Shown here: positions 52,475 through 61,735 of the stretch, piece after piece
Position numbering within the stretch: position 1 is the first letter of the stretch
Layout of the letters: each line of letters begins with the position of its first letter
From: Candidatus Poribacteria bacterium
GTDB lineage: Bacteria; Poribacteria; WGA-4E; WGA-3G
NCBI GenBank assembly: GCA_026706025.1
Contig: JAPOZO010000084.1
Location: 62,001-126,000, forward strand
Length of the DNA: 64,000 bases
Reading direction: 5' to 3'
Made by a program: the position numbers and the translations under genes
The notes under the pieces: model-generated
Database searches by the model: none
What the model saw: the letters and a program-made list of their open reading frames with translations, nothing else
Told to the model about the DNA's origin: nothing

Positions 52475-54817
52475 ATGCACATACAACCGACAATACACAA
52501 GACATTTTCATACTGGCTGTGGTTTACTGCATTCGGTGTATTGGCATTGATACTCGCCAATGTGCCGCTGTTCAATATCCTTGCGTTTGAGTTTTGTGCT
52601 GTGTTGGCACTCGGTATCTCTTTCGCGGGTGCGCATGTAACACTAACAATGGTGCAGCAGATGAAGCGGCAACCCGCTGCACTGATGGGTTCACCCCGAC
52701 AAATTGTTACTCGGTGTTTCCGGAATGCGCTGATATTTAACTTCGGACTGCTCGTACTACCGCTCGGTATCATTCTGCTGAACGCGCTTCGTATCAAAAA
52801 CTGTAATTTCAGTGAAGGATTTATCTTTTTTTTTCTATTGTCCGTAATCAGTTGTGTATACGCGACAGCAGGAGGAACATTTTTCGGGTTCTGGATTAAG
52901 AGGCGATGGTTGGCATTTTTGGCATATATCGGATTTCTCTTGCTTACGTGTGTTCCGGTGGTTATCAACCTGATATTCCATCCGCCGGTATTCGCATATC
53001 ACGCAACGTTTGGATATTTTCCGGGCCCGATATACGATTTTGTCATTCCGATAACAAGCACACTGCTCATCGCTCGCGCAGAAACGCTACTGTGGGCACT
53101 CCTATTTTTGGGGCTTACCGTCAGTCTATGTGAAATAAGTAGGCACACAGACTTGATGCCTCAGTTGAGGTGGCGTAAACTGTTCAGTTCGCTTACAAAA
53201 CGTGTCTGGTTGTATCTGTTAGCCGTCTGCCTACTCGGTTTCCAAGTCTATGCAGGTGCGTTAGGCATCCGCCCAACGCGCAGCGATATTGCTCAGAAAC
53301 TTGGTGGCTTTCGTGAAACTGAACATTTTGAAATTTTCTACGCTCGCGCACTTGAAGGAGAGATTGCAAATATCGTTGAGGATTGTGAATTCCAGTATGC
53401 CCAATTGTCCGCTTATCTCATGCCAGACGGGGATGAACTCTCTCAGAAAGTACGTGCTTATGTCTACGCGTCTCCTGAGCAGAAAAAGCAATTAATTGGT
53501 GCGGGCAACACATCTGTGGAAGATCCGTTCGGGTATGGGTTTCACATCCACGCCCAAGGCTTTCCGCATCCAGTCTTGAAACACGAATTGGCGCATGTCT
53601 TTACCGTGCCTTGGTCGCCTCTGAAAGTGAGCCTGAAGATTGGACTTCATGAAGGGATTGCAGTCGCAGCGGATTGGAGTGAAGGTAGACTGACAGCACA
53701 TCAGTGGGCAAAAGCGATGCGCAAGATGGAGATCGCGCCCCCATTGTCAGCCATTATGGGAATCGGATTTTGGGGGCATGCAGGTTCGCGAAGTTATCTG
53801 CTGGCGGGTTCCTTCGTGCGGTTTCTTGTGGATACCTACGGTATCGAAAAGTTTAAAGGTGTCTTCCGGACGGGTAATTTTGTGAAACATTATGGGAAGG
53901 ATCTCCAGTCGCTTGAAACGGAGTGGATTGATTTTTTGGAGAGTGTCCCTTTGCGGGATGCCGATATAAACTACACTGCGTACCGTTTAAAGCGGCGGAG
54001 TGCTTTTGAACAGGTCTGCACACATGAGATGGCTGCGCTGCGGGATACTGCATGGCAGGCATACTACCGAAAAGATTTTGTCACCGCTGTGAAGACTTTT
54101 GGGACAATGCTATCAGATGAACCCGATAACTTAAGCACGTTACGAGGACTTATGTACAGTGCGTATCGGATGCAGGATTACGAGAAAGCGTTATCCTTAG
54201 CGAATCGTATTGCAAGCGCGGAAGACACTCGATTCAGTCCAGAGGCATCGCTGCTGATAGGTGATATTTATTGGCTAAAGAACGAATATGAAAAAGCGAT
54301 GGATGCCTACGTTTCTATTGAAACAGAATATGAAACATTTGAGCGACGGCGTATGAAGCGAATCGCAGCGTTATCTTATCCTGATACAGTCCAGAGCCAA
54401 CCGAATAGGGCAATGCCAGAAGAACGTTCGCTTCGCCAACTGCTTAGGGATGTACTGGTTGCGTCGAAACCTGTGTCAGAAAAAATGGCACTTTTATCGG
54501 TATGTATACAAATAGCACCAGAGCGTTGGTTACCCTATTTCTTAACAGGTGAACTACTTCAGAAAGAAAAGGCGTGGCAGATCAGCAACAAATACCTTCA
54601 TCAAGCACTGGAACGTTTGATGCCGCAACAGCACGGAAAACTAATATTAGAAGTTCGGAGGTTAATCGGTATCAATGCTTATCAACAAAAAGATTATGAG
54701 ACTGCACAAACCGCATTTCGGTCAATAGCAGAGAACACAGCACTGCCATTGGGAACCGTACTTTCAGCAGAGAACTGGATACAACGATGCCAATGGGCAC
54801 AAAGCCGAACGCAGTGA
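52475..54817 (+). CDS. Membrane protein with gluzincin peptidase and TPR-like domains
   Basis: A 780-residue protein with about seven N-terminal membrane helices (residues 10-270). A peptidase region follows with HPVLKHELAHVFT (His369, Glu370, His373) and LHEGIAVAADW 20 residues on, giving a Glu third ligand. TPR-like helices close it (AALRDTAWQAYYRKDFVTAV, ALSLANRIASAEDT, IGINAYQQKDYETAQTAF). The peptidase domain would be periplasmic or cytoplasmic depending on topology, which I cannot settle. Related membrane gluzincin/TPR fusions are known in several phyla, but no substrate is assigned. It is a single gene with its own consensus promoter. Confidence 0.8.
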   Translation: MHIQPTIHKTFSYWLWFTAFGVLALILANVPLFNILAFEFCAVLALGISFAGAHVTLTMVQQMKRQPAALMGSPRQIVTRCFRNALIFNFGLLVLPLGIILLNALRIKNCNFSEGFIFFFLLSVISCVYATAGGTFFGFWIKRRWLAFLAYIGFLLLTCVPVVINLIFHPPVFAYHATFGYFPGPIYDFVIPITSTLLIARAETLLWALLFLGLTVSLCEISRHTDLMPQLRWRKLFSSLTKRVWLYLLAVCLLGFQVYAGALGIRPTRSDIAQKLGGFRETEHFEIFYARALEGEIANIVEDCEFQYAQLSAYLMPDGDELSQKVRAYVYASPEQKKQLIGAGNTSVEDPFGYGFHIHAQGFPHPVLKHELAHVFTVPWSPLKVSLKIGLHEGIAVAADWSEGRLTAHQWAKAMRKMEIAPPLSAIMGIGFWGHAGSRSYLLAGSFVRFLVDTYGIEKFKGVFRTGNFVKHYGKDLQSLETEWIDFLESVPLRDADINYTAYRLKRRSAFEQVCTHEMAALRDTAWQAYYRKDFVTAVKTFGTMLSDEPDNLSTLRGLMYSAYRMQDYEKALSLANRIASAEDTRFSPEASLLIGDIYWLKNEYEKAMDAYVSIETEYETFERRRMKRIAALSYPDTVQSQPNRAMPEERSLRQLLRDVLVASKPVSEKMALLSVCIQIAPERWLPYFLTGELLQKEKAWQISNKYLHQALERLMPQQHGKLILEVRRLIGINAYQQKDYETAQTAFRSIAENTALPLGTVLSAENWIQRCQWAQSRTQ

Positions 54818-54905
54818 ATTCTGTAGCGTCCATTCTGCGTTCTTGAGATGCTTATTGGTGAAAACTGGGTTGACCTACGGATTAACTTCATAATATAATA
54901 TAAGT

Positions 54906-55730
54906 ATGGCGATTGAGATTTCTTTTAGCGATGATGCAAGTACCGTATTGGACAAAGCAGGTGGATTTCTGAATTCAAAACCGGTCCACCATAATCTGAT
55001 TCTTACGCTTTTACACGCCCGAGTTGCGCACTTTGAACCCGGCCGCTACTGGGTAGCGACGGATGGAAATGCTGTTGTTGGTGTCGTCTTCCAGTCTCCG
55101 TTGAGTTTTCGCGCAGTTGTCACACCGATGGTGCCTGAAGTAGTGCTACCAGTAGTGGATGCAATATCAGACGCAGGCGTAAAGTTGCCCGGGGTGGTCG
55201 GAGATGCCGCGACAGCAGCATATTTTGCGGGACAGTGGGCAGAACGGCAAAAGTCGGTAGTGGCTCCGTTCATGGGACAGCGACTTTATGAAGTAGATAA
55301 AGTGGAAGAACCTACTACAGTTGAAGGCCACTTTCGCAAAGCAGTTCCTGATGACCGAGAACGCCTCGTTGATTGGGTTCATCGCTTTTACGCTGATATA
55401 GGTGTGGGAGAAATCGACGCCGAAGTTATTGTTGATAGCAGGCTCCCTGCTGAACAGATTTGGCTATGGGAGAGTGCTGGACCTGTGTCAATGGCAGCGC
55501 GTACAGTACCTGTTGAAGGTGTAATGCGAGTACAACTCGTATATACACCCCCTGAAAGTCGGAACAAGGGATATGCGAGTGCGTGCGTTGCGAGTCTCTC
55601 AAAGCAAATTCTCAGTGAAGGGTACCGTTGTATTCTCTACACGGACTTGGGTAATCCTACTTCTAACACTATCTACCGTCGAATAGGTTACCGTGCTATT
55701 GCCGAAGCAATCCAATATCGATTTGAGTAA
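54906..55730 (+). CDS. GNAT-family N-acetyltransferase
   Basis: A 274-residue acyltransferase. The C-terminal GNAT domain is clear: motif A VQLVYTPPESRNKGYASA with the R-x-x-G-x-A pyrophosphate loop, LSKQILSEGYRCI and DLGNPTSNTIYRRIGYRAI. The first half (VLDKAGGFLNSKPVHHNLI, ATDGNAVVGVVFQSPLSFR) is a second, degenerate GNAT-like domain, so it is a double-domain type. The substrate is unknown. The gene sits 46 bases before the kinase fusion on the same strand and may be cotranscribed. Confidence 0.85.
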   Translation: MAIEISFSDDASTVLDKAGGFLNSKPVHHNLILTLLHARVAHFEPGRYWVATDGNAVVGVVFQSPLSFRAVVTPMVPEVVLPVVDAISDAGVKLPGVVGDAATAAYFAGQWAERQKSVVAPFMGQRLYEVDKVEEPTTVEGHFRKAVPDDRERLVDWVHRFYADIGVGEIDAEVIVDSRLPAEQIWLWESAGPVSMAARTVPVEGVMRVQLVYTPPESRNKGYASACVASLSKQILSEGYRCILYTDLGNPTSNTIYRRIGYRAIAEAIQYRFE

Positions 55731-55776
55731 GACGCTGGTAAGCATCTTTATTTTCTAAAATTTATAAGGACACACT

Positions 55777-57696
55777 ATGAAACTTTTCGTGCCGGGAAGA
55801 ATTTGTCTATTCGGAGAACACAGCGATTGGGCAGCGAGGTACCGGCAAAATAACTCAGAAATTGAAAAGGGCTATACTTTAATAACCAGCACAAACCAAG
55901 GCGTATATGCCGAGGTTAAGCCGAATCCAACCCAGCTGATTTTGAATACAACTCTCAGTGATGGCACGCGCCACGGCCCCTATAGCCTACCTATGGAGCG
56001 GAGTGCCCTGCTCACCGAGGCTGAAAAAGGCGGATTTTTTAGTTATGCTGCCGGGGTCGCATATCAAATTTTAACCAACTACCGGGTACAAGGGCTGGAA
56101 ATCGATAATTATCTCACCGATTTACCCGTCAAAAAAGGATTGTCTTCAAGTGCAGCTATCAGTGTGTTGGTCGCGCGTGCCTTCAACCGCACTTATGATC
56201 TCAAGATGACAACACGCGACGAAATGGAATACGCCTACCGCGGTGAGACGACAACACCTTCACGTTGTGGACGGATGGACCAAGGGTGTGCCTACCAACG
56301 GCCTATCCTGATGACGTTCGATGGCGACAATGTTGATATCCGAGAACTCAGTGTGCCGAAAGACTTATACCTTGTGATTGTTGATCTCGGTGCTGGTAAA
56401 GATACACTTCTAATATTGAACCAATTAAATCACTGTTATCCGTTCGCTGAGAGCGAATTAGAGAAAAATGTACAACACTACCTCGGCCCCATAAGCGCAC
56501 AGATTACACAAGAGGCATATCAAGCACTCCGAGACGGAGACGCAGAAACAGTAGGCAAACTAATGACACGCGCGCAAACTGAGTTTGACAAACATCTGAT
56601 TCCGGCATGCCCCTCACAATTAACGGCACCTGTCCTTCACAAAGTCCTCAATTATGAACCGATTCAACCTTATATCTGGGGTGGCAAGGGGGTCGGGTCA
56701 CAAGGTGACGGATCTGCTCAATTTATTGTGAAGGATGAAGAGTGTCAGGAACGTGTTATTGAAATTATTGAACAGGATTTGGAGATGTCGTGTCTGAAAC
56801 TGGTTATTGAGGCGAGCAGCCACGTCCGAAAAGCCGTCATTCCTGCTGCTGGGTTTGGGACTCGGTTATTCCCTGCTTCAAAAGCGATGAAGAAAGAATT
56901 GTTTCCTGTAATTGACAGTTCTGGACAGGCAAAACCAGCGATTATGGCAATTGTTGAAGAGGCGATCAACGCTGGTATTGAGGAAGTGTGTCTCATTGTT
57001 CAAAGCGGGGATACCGAACTCTTTGAGTCGTTTTTCAAAACGCCGCCGCCGATTGAACATTACAATAAACTCAGCAAAGAGAATAAGGCGTATTGCGATT
57101 ATCTGCTGGAATTAGGGAGTCGGGTGACGTTCGTCACACAGGACGTTCAAGAAGGTTTTGGGCATGCCGTTTATTGTGCAAGAGAATGGGTTGGAAACGA
57201 ATCCTTTTTATTGATGCTCGGTGACCATCTCTACGGTTCAGATGAGGAAAGATGTTGCGCACGACAAGTCGTAGAGGCTTATGAACAGGTAGGACACAGC
57301 GTCGTAGGACTTAAAAAGACACCGATTGAGCTGTTGTCAAACTTCGGATGCGTTACCGGCGTATGGAAAGAAAAGGACGCGTTGCTATCGGTAACAGAGT
57401 TTTACGAGAAGCCGGACCCTGAGTATGCGATGGAGCATTTACACATCGATGGAATGGAGGTAGACGAGTTCTTGACGGTGTTCGGGATTTATGTAATACA
57501 ACCGCAGATTTTTGATTTTCTCGAACAGAACATTTCTCATAATCTGCGCGAGCGCGGCGAATTTCAACTCACATCCTGTTTAGACGAATTACGCAAGGCA
57601 GATGGGTTTTCAGGATATGTCGTCAAAGGCAGACGGTTTGACATCGGTCTCCCTGAAGAGTATCGACAAACAGTTATTGATTTCAGAAATGCCTAA
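55777..57696 (+). CDS. GHMP-family sugar kinase fused to a GalU-like nucleotidyltransferase
   Basis: Residues 1-345 form a GHMP kinase: GRICLFGEHSDW (start), LPVKKGLSSSAAISVLVARA (ATP loop, 121-127) and a late IWGGKGVGSQGDGSAQF glycine-rich stretch. Residues 350-639 form a UTP--glucose-1-phosphate uridylyltransferase-like domain: AVIPAAGFGTRLFPASKAMK, LLMLGDHLYG, TEFYEKPDPEYA and a closing GRRFDIGLPEEYRQ. Together they could turn a free sugar or uronate into a nucleotide sugar in two steps (inference). In FKP-type fucose salvage enzymes the two activities are in reverse order. This order and a GalU-type partner are less usual. Confidence 0.85.
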   Translation: MKLFVPGRICLFGEHSDWAARYRQNNSEIEKGYTLITSTNQGVYAEVKPNPTQLILNTTLSDGTRHGPYSLPMERSALLTEAEKGGFFSYAAGVAYQILTNYRVQGLEIDNYLTDLPVKKGLSSSAAISVLVARAFNRTYDLKMTTRDEMEYAYRGETTTPSRCGRMDQGCAYQRPILMTFDGDNVDIRELSVPKDLYLVIVDLGAGKDTLLILNQLNHCYPFAESELEKNVQHYLGPISAQITQEAYQALRDGDAETVGKLMTRAQTEFDKHLIPACPSQLTAPVLHKVLNYEPIQPYIWGGKGVGSQGDGSAQFIVKDEECQERVIEIIEQDLEMSCLKLVIEASSHVRKAVIPAAGFGTRLFPASKAMKKELFPVIDSSGQAKPAIMAIVEEAINAGIEEVCLIVQSGDTELFESFFKTPPPIEHYNKLSKENKAYCDYLLELGSRVTFVTQDVQEGFGHAVYCAREWVGNESFLLMLGDHLYGSDEERCCARQVVEAYEQVGHSVVGLKKTPIELLSNFGCVTGVWKEKDALLSVTEFYEKPDPEYAMEHLHIDGMEVDEFLTVFGIYVIQPQIFDFLEQNISHNLRERGEFQLTSCLDELRKADGFSGYVVKGRRFDIGLPEEYRQTVIDFRNA

Positions 57697-57705
57697 GGAC
57701 GATGT

Positions 57706-60700
57706 CTATGCGTCAGAATGCCGCTTAATCACAACGATTGTAAGGTCGTCGTATTGTTCCGCCTCACCGACGAATCTGTGGACATCATCAACCAGGTGTT
57801 GAACCGTTTCTGCTGCACTGGCAGCATCAGGAATTCGCGAAACCGTTTCCTTTAAACGTTCGGTTCCATACATCTCGCTCTCTACGTTGAGTGCTTCAAT
57901 GAGACCGTCAGTATGAAAGATCAGAAAATCGCCCTCGTTTAGATCGAAGGTTGTGGATTCATATTCTACTCTTTTCATACTGCCAAGCGGTAAATCACCA
58001 CTTTCAATCTCAATTATATCCGCGCCGCTTTTGAGAATCGGATAAGGTTGCCCGCCGTTGGCATAGTCAATGCGTTGTTCAGTTTCATCAAGGATAGCGA
58101 GATTAAGTGCGATGAAACTCGGACCGTACATCCGTGGTGCTAACCCTATATTGAGGTCTCTAAGGATAACTGCAGCTTCGGATTTGAAACGCGAGACTTC
58201 ATACAACATCCCGTTCGTCAACACAGCGTTCATCGCGCCGCGCAGCCCTTTTCCTGCAGCGTCTGCTACTGCGATAGCGGTCTGTCCGTTCTCTACAGTG
58301 AGATAATCGTAGAAATCACCACCGACCTGTGTTGCGGGGACCGACATCCCTGCAATATCAAACGCCTTCGTGTCGGGTGCCTCCGTAGGCAGCAGCCCCA
58401 TCTGAATATTCTGCGCCTCACTCAATTCAGCACGGATACGTTGCATCTCCGCTTCTTCCTGCTGTCGCATCGCATTGCGTAGCTGCAATGTGTGCCGTCG
58501 GTTAACAATAAGACGACCAATCAGAGAGAATACGACCGTTATAAAAATAAGCGTCGGTAAATAAGTTCGCCAGCGCGTCCAGATCGGTGGCGGGATACTA
58601 AAATCTACAGCTGCGGGTGGGGCGGTGTACGCCCAATCTTTACGGAACGCTTTAATGAGGAAACTGTAATTCCCCGCCTTAAGACCCGTATATCGGATAC
58701 GCAGAATACCGTTTTGATTCTGAAATGCCTGCGTAACTCCACTGTTGTCCATAGCCTGTTGGTTCGCCAATCCAGGGGCTGAAAGCGGCACCCATTGGTC
58801 AGATGGTATACCAGAACCGGTAGGCAAAAGTGCGAATTCCTCCGTTGAGAGTGTTGTCCAAGCAGGTGTATCCAATCCGATTAATTTAAACTCATAGGAA
58901 AGTCCCTCTCGAAGCGAGCTGATCCCTCGGACATTGAAAATTTTAGCACCCCGCGCAGATAGGACTAAGTTGGACGAGAGATCCGTATAAGGTTTATCCG
59001 CCTCTAAGGCGGTTATTCGACACTCCGGCAGCCCACCACGCGTGGGTGTGTATTGTGTAACACCCCTTTCAGTTGCAAACCAAATATCTTTATCGGAGGA
59101 TTCAAGGATTTTTGAGATGTTGTTATGTGCCCAACCGTTTTTTGTAGTTCGGTTGTGGAAGATTTCACCATCGTAGCGGACGGTACCGCCGCCTCTCGTT
59201 GCGAACCATATATTTCCGCGACTATCCTCTATTACGTCGCGTACATTGTCCACCAGAAATCCGTCTTCTTTTGTTGTGTAAGTTGTCAGGTTCATCCCAT
59301 CGTAGCGGACTGCACCACGAGATGTTGCGAGCCAAAGGATTCCTTCCTGAGAAGTCACGGAGGCGTTTGCTGTACCGAGTTCATTAATAGTCTGAGTCTC
59401 TTCTAAGACCGTACCGCGATATGTCTTAAGGGCATCTGGAAAGATGAAAGTAAGCTCTTCGTTTTCTTCTGCTGGGTTCTGCCATACTGCGAGCGGGGCA
59501 GAAGTAGATTCGCCGTCAAGCACAACCGGTTCACTGGTTTCGATGTTATTCCAGCGGATCAACCTGCCTGTCACCGCATTGAAAAACCATTTACCTGTTG
59601 GTGTCGTTTTGAGAAGTGTTGTTGCCTTAAGGTTAAGCACATCCGGCACGATAGGGCGCGTCGTAGATGCTGCGCGATCAATATTCTGCGGGTAACGCTT
59701 CACGTTTCCGTTCCCAAAATGCACCCATAGTCTATTTTTAGAATCTCTGTATAAGTCAGTAATCGCAACCGCTCCGGGTTCCATTTCCCGATCTCTTGTG
59801 CCTTGGCGAATTTCCATGGTTTTTTCAAACAGAATTCTTTGTGAACCTTTTTCTGTAAGCCATACAAGTCCTGTTGCGTCCGCTTTGAAAAGATGTCCGC
59901 CAAAAGCCAGCCATACATGTTCACCCTCGGCAACAAGGACCTCGGTATTGCTATCCGAACGTTCCCCACCGGGTCCGGTTTTTGTCCGAATACGGATGGA
60001 AATTTGATGACCGAAACTTGCGTTTGCGTACCGGAAGAATGTATATCGTGTGGAACCGAAATGAGATTCTGGCTCGTTTATGAACCAGATATCTCCGCCG
60101 ACCTCAAATATTTTCACGATTTCAGACTGCGAACGTCCACTGTGGATGTCTTGCGCCGCCGAGGTAGCCATGTTTTGGGCACGGTCTAACCTTAATGGAT
60201 CTGTGAAAATGTTTTCACTTCTTATCGGCATACCGATAGGCAGGGCACGGTCTAACCTTAATGGATCTGTGAAACTTTCGTCTGTTTTCGTATTATAACG
60301 AGTGACACTCCCTGGAACACTCAACCAGAGGTAGCCTCGACTATCCTCATACATCGTGCGAATCCTTTTAGTGCCAAGCCCGGCATGTGTGCTAACAGCG
60401 GGGGTCGGATCAAACACTGTCACGCCATTATTGTGTCCGAACCATAATTTACCATCAACGGCTTCAAAAATCGTCCGAACCTCGTCATTTCCAAGCCCGC
60501 TATTAACAGTGCTCGGAATTTCATTGAGGTCTGGATCATATTGATGCATCCCGTGTCCTTCAGTGAACCATAGATTGCCCGATTTATCCTCCAGTTCAAG
60601 AATCCCTCGTAGATTTCTGTGCCGCTGCAGCCGGGAACCATTCCATTGTCTGGTGGAGCGGCCATCACTAAACCAGAGTCGATCTTTTGTATCAATTTGG

Positions 60701-61689
60701 ATTGCGGTGGGTCTTCCTATGGCTGTAGGTACGCCTCTTGAAGCTCTACTTCTTCTGGGTACGGTATAAGTCGAAGTTGGAAGAATCTGTTCAAAGTCTT
60801 TTCCATCAAACCGCAGGAGCAGGTTATCGCCGCCGAGCCAAAGGTTCCCAGAGACATCTTCAGCTATCGTCTCAATTGGGGTGTCAGCATTTAGGTCGGA
60901 CATATCGGGTCGCGTGAATCCAGCATTCGGATGGATACGCGGTGTTCCATCGTCCATTTCATCATCAGTATCACCGCCGCCAAGTTCTGTGCGAACCCAC
61001 GGGTTCTCTCGGAAACTCAGAAGTACGCCGGTCTTTTCCTCTTCTCCTTCGCTCCCACCGAGCCAGAGTGTCCCATCTGTGCTTTGAAAAATAACGCTTA
61101 TTGTTAAACTTGTAGAACGTATCAGATCTTCACCGATAATTTCATGCGGCTGTGCCTGCGGTAGTCTTTGAACCCCCTGAGCCACGTACTTCGTTAGTAC
61201 CTGATTTTCACCGACCCATATATCACCCTGCTGATCCGCGATGAGTGCATTCCCAGTACCGATAAAACTGATTGAGCTGCCATCAAACCGACTAATTCTG
61301 CCCGATTTTTCTGAAGGATCCTTTGAGAGAAACCAGATGTGTCCCCATTTATCCTCAACGATTTGTTGCGTCTGTCCGAGCAGTCCACCGGCTTCGACAT
61401 CCTCGGACCCGTCCACTGATCCGGCGTAGGGTTTAAAAGTGTTTTCATAAAACTGACTTACGCCACCCCGATCAGAACCGAACCAGAGAACACCGCGACT
61501 GTCTTGGAAAATGACAGGGACAATGGGGCCTACCAGTCCATCAGCAACGGTATAAGTTTGAATTTGCTCAGCTCTGGTATCACCACACACAAGAAACGCA
61601 GCAGAAGTTATACTAACGATTAAAATAAGATTTTTAACCGTAGTTTTCAGGTTTCTGAAACTTGCTAAACAGAGGTTAGTATGTATCAT
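57706..61689 (-). CDS. Transmembrane propeller sensor with a SpoIIE/RsbU-type phosphatase
   Basis: A 1327-residue one-piece sensor. A signal peptide (LILIVSITSAAFLVCGDTRA) leads into some 14 Reg_prop-type propeller repeats with patterns like GVLWFGSDRGGVSQF and GNIWFATRGGGTVRYDG. A Y_Y_Y-like module follows (YSFLIKAFRKDWAYTAP), then one membrane helix near residue 1050 and a short coiled coil. The C-terminal PP2C phosphatase has VGGDFYDYLT, AVADAAGKGLRGAM and HTDGLIEALN. It probably senses an extracellular ligand and dephosphorylates an anti-sigma antagonist. A 66-base duplication lies at 60177-60274. Confidence 0.93.
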   Translation of the reverse strand: MIHTNLCLASFRNLKTTVKNLILIVSITSAAFLVCGDTRAEQIQTYTVADGLVGPIVPVIFQDSRGVLWFGSDRGGVSQFYENTFKPYAGSVDGSEDVEAGGLLGQTQQIVEDKWGHIWFLSKDPSEKSGRISRFDGSSISFIGTGNALIADQQGDIWVGENQVLTKYVAQGVQRLPQAQPHEIIGEDLIRSTSLTISVIFQSTDGTLWLGGSEGEEEKTGVLLSFRENPWVRTELGGGDTDDEMDDGTPRIHPNAGFTRPDMSDLNADTPIETIAEDVSGNLWLGGDNLLLRFDGKDFEQILPTSTYTVPRRSRASRGVPTAIGRPTAIQIDTKDRLWFSDGRSTRQWNGSRLQRHRNLRGILELEDKSGNLWFTEGHGMHQYDPDLNEIPSTVNSGLGNDEVRTIFEAVDGKLWFGHNNGVTVFDPTPAVSTHAGLGTKRIRTMYEDSRGYLWLSVPGSVTRYNTKTDESFTDPLRLDRALPIGMPIRSENIFTDPLRLDRAQNMATSAAQDIHSGRSQSEIVKIFEVGGDIWFINEPESHFGSTRYTFFRYANASFGHQISIRIRTKTGPGGERSDSNTEVLVAEGEHVWLAFGGHLFKADATGLVWLTEKGSQRILFEKTMEIRQGTRDREMEPGAVAITDLYRDSKNRLWVHFGNGNVKRYPQNIDRAASTTRPIVPDVLNLKATTLLKTTPTGKWFFNAVTGRLIRWNNIETSEPVVLDGESTSAPLAVWQNPAEENEELTFIFPDALKTYRGTVLEETQTINELGTANASVTSQEGILWLATSRGAVRYDGMNLTTYTTKEDGFLVDNVRDVIEDSRGNIWFATRGGGTVRYDGEIFHNRTTKNGWAHNNISKILESSDKDIWFATERGVTQYTPTRGGLPECRITALEADKPYTDLSSNLVLSARGAKIFNVRGISSLREGLSYEFKLIGLDTPAWTTLSTEEFALLPTGSGIPSDQWVPLSAPGLANQQAMDNSGVTQAFQNQNGILRIRYTGLKAGNYSFLIKAFRKDWAYTAPPAAVDFSIPPPIWTRWRTYLPTLIFITVVFSLIGRLIVNRRHTLQLRNAMRQQEEAEMQRIRAELSEAQNIQMGLLPTEAPDTKAFDIAGMSVPATQVGGDFYDYLTVENGQTAIAVADAAGKGLRGAMNAVLTNGMLYEVSRFKSEAAVILRDLNIGLAPRMYGPSFIALNLAILDETEQRIDYANGGQPYPILKSGADIIEIESGDLPLGSMKRVEYESTTFDLNEGDFLIFHTDGLIEALNVESEMYGTERLKETVSRIPDAASAAETVQHLVDDVHRFVGEAEQYDDLTIVVIKRHSDA
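60177..60274. repeat. In-frame duplication inside the sensor gene
   Basis: GGGCACGGTCTAACCTTAAT (and 12 more bases) occurs at 60177-60208 and again at 60243-60274, offset by 66 bases. The protein therefore repeats FTDPLRLDRA after 22 residues. Confidence 0.85.
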
Positions 61690-61735
61690 AATCTTTTTTG
61701 ACCAGAGCCATTGCGTCGAAGATTTTGATTAATGA

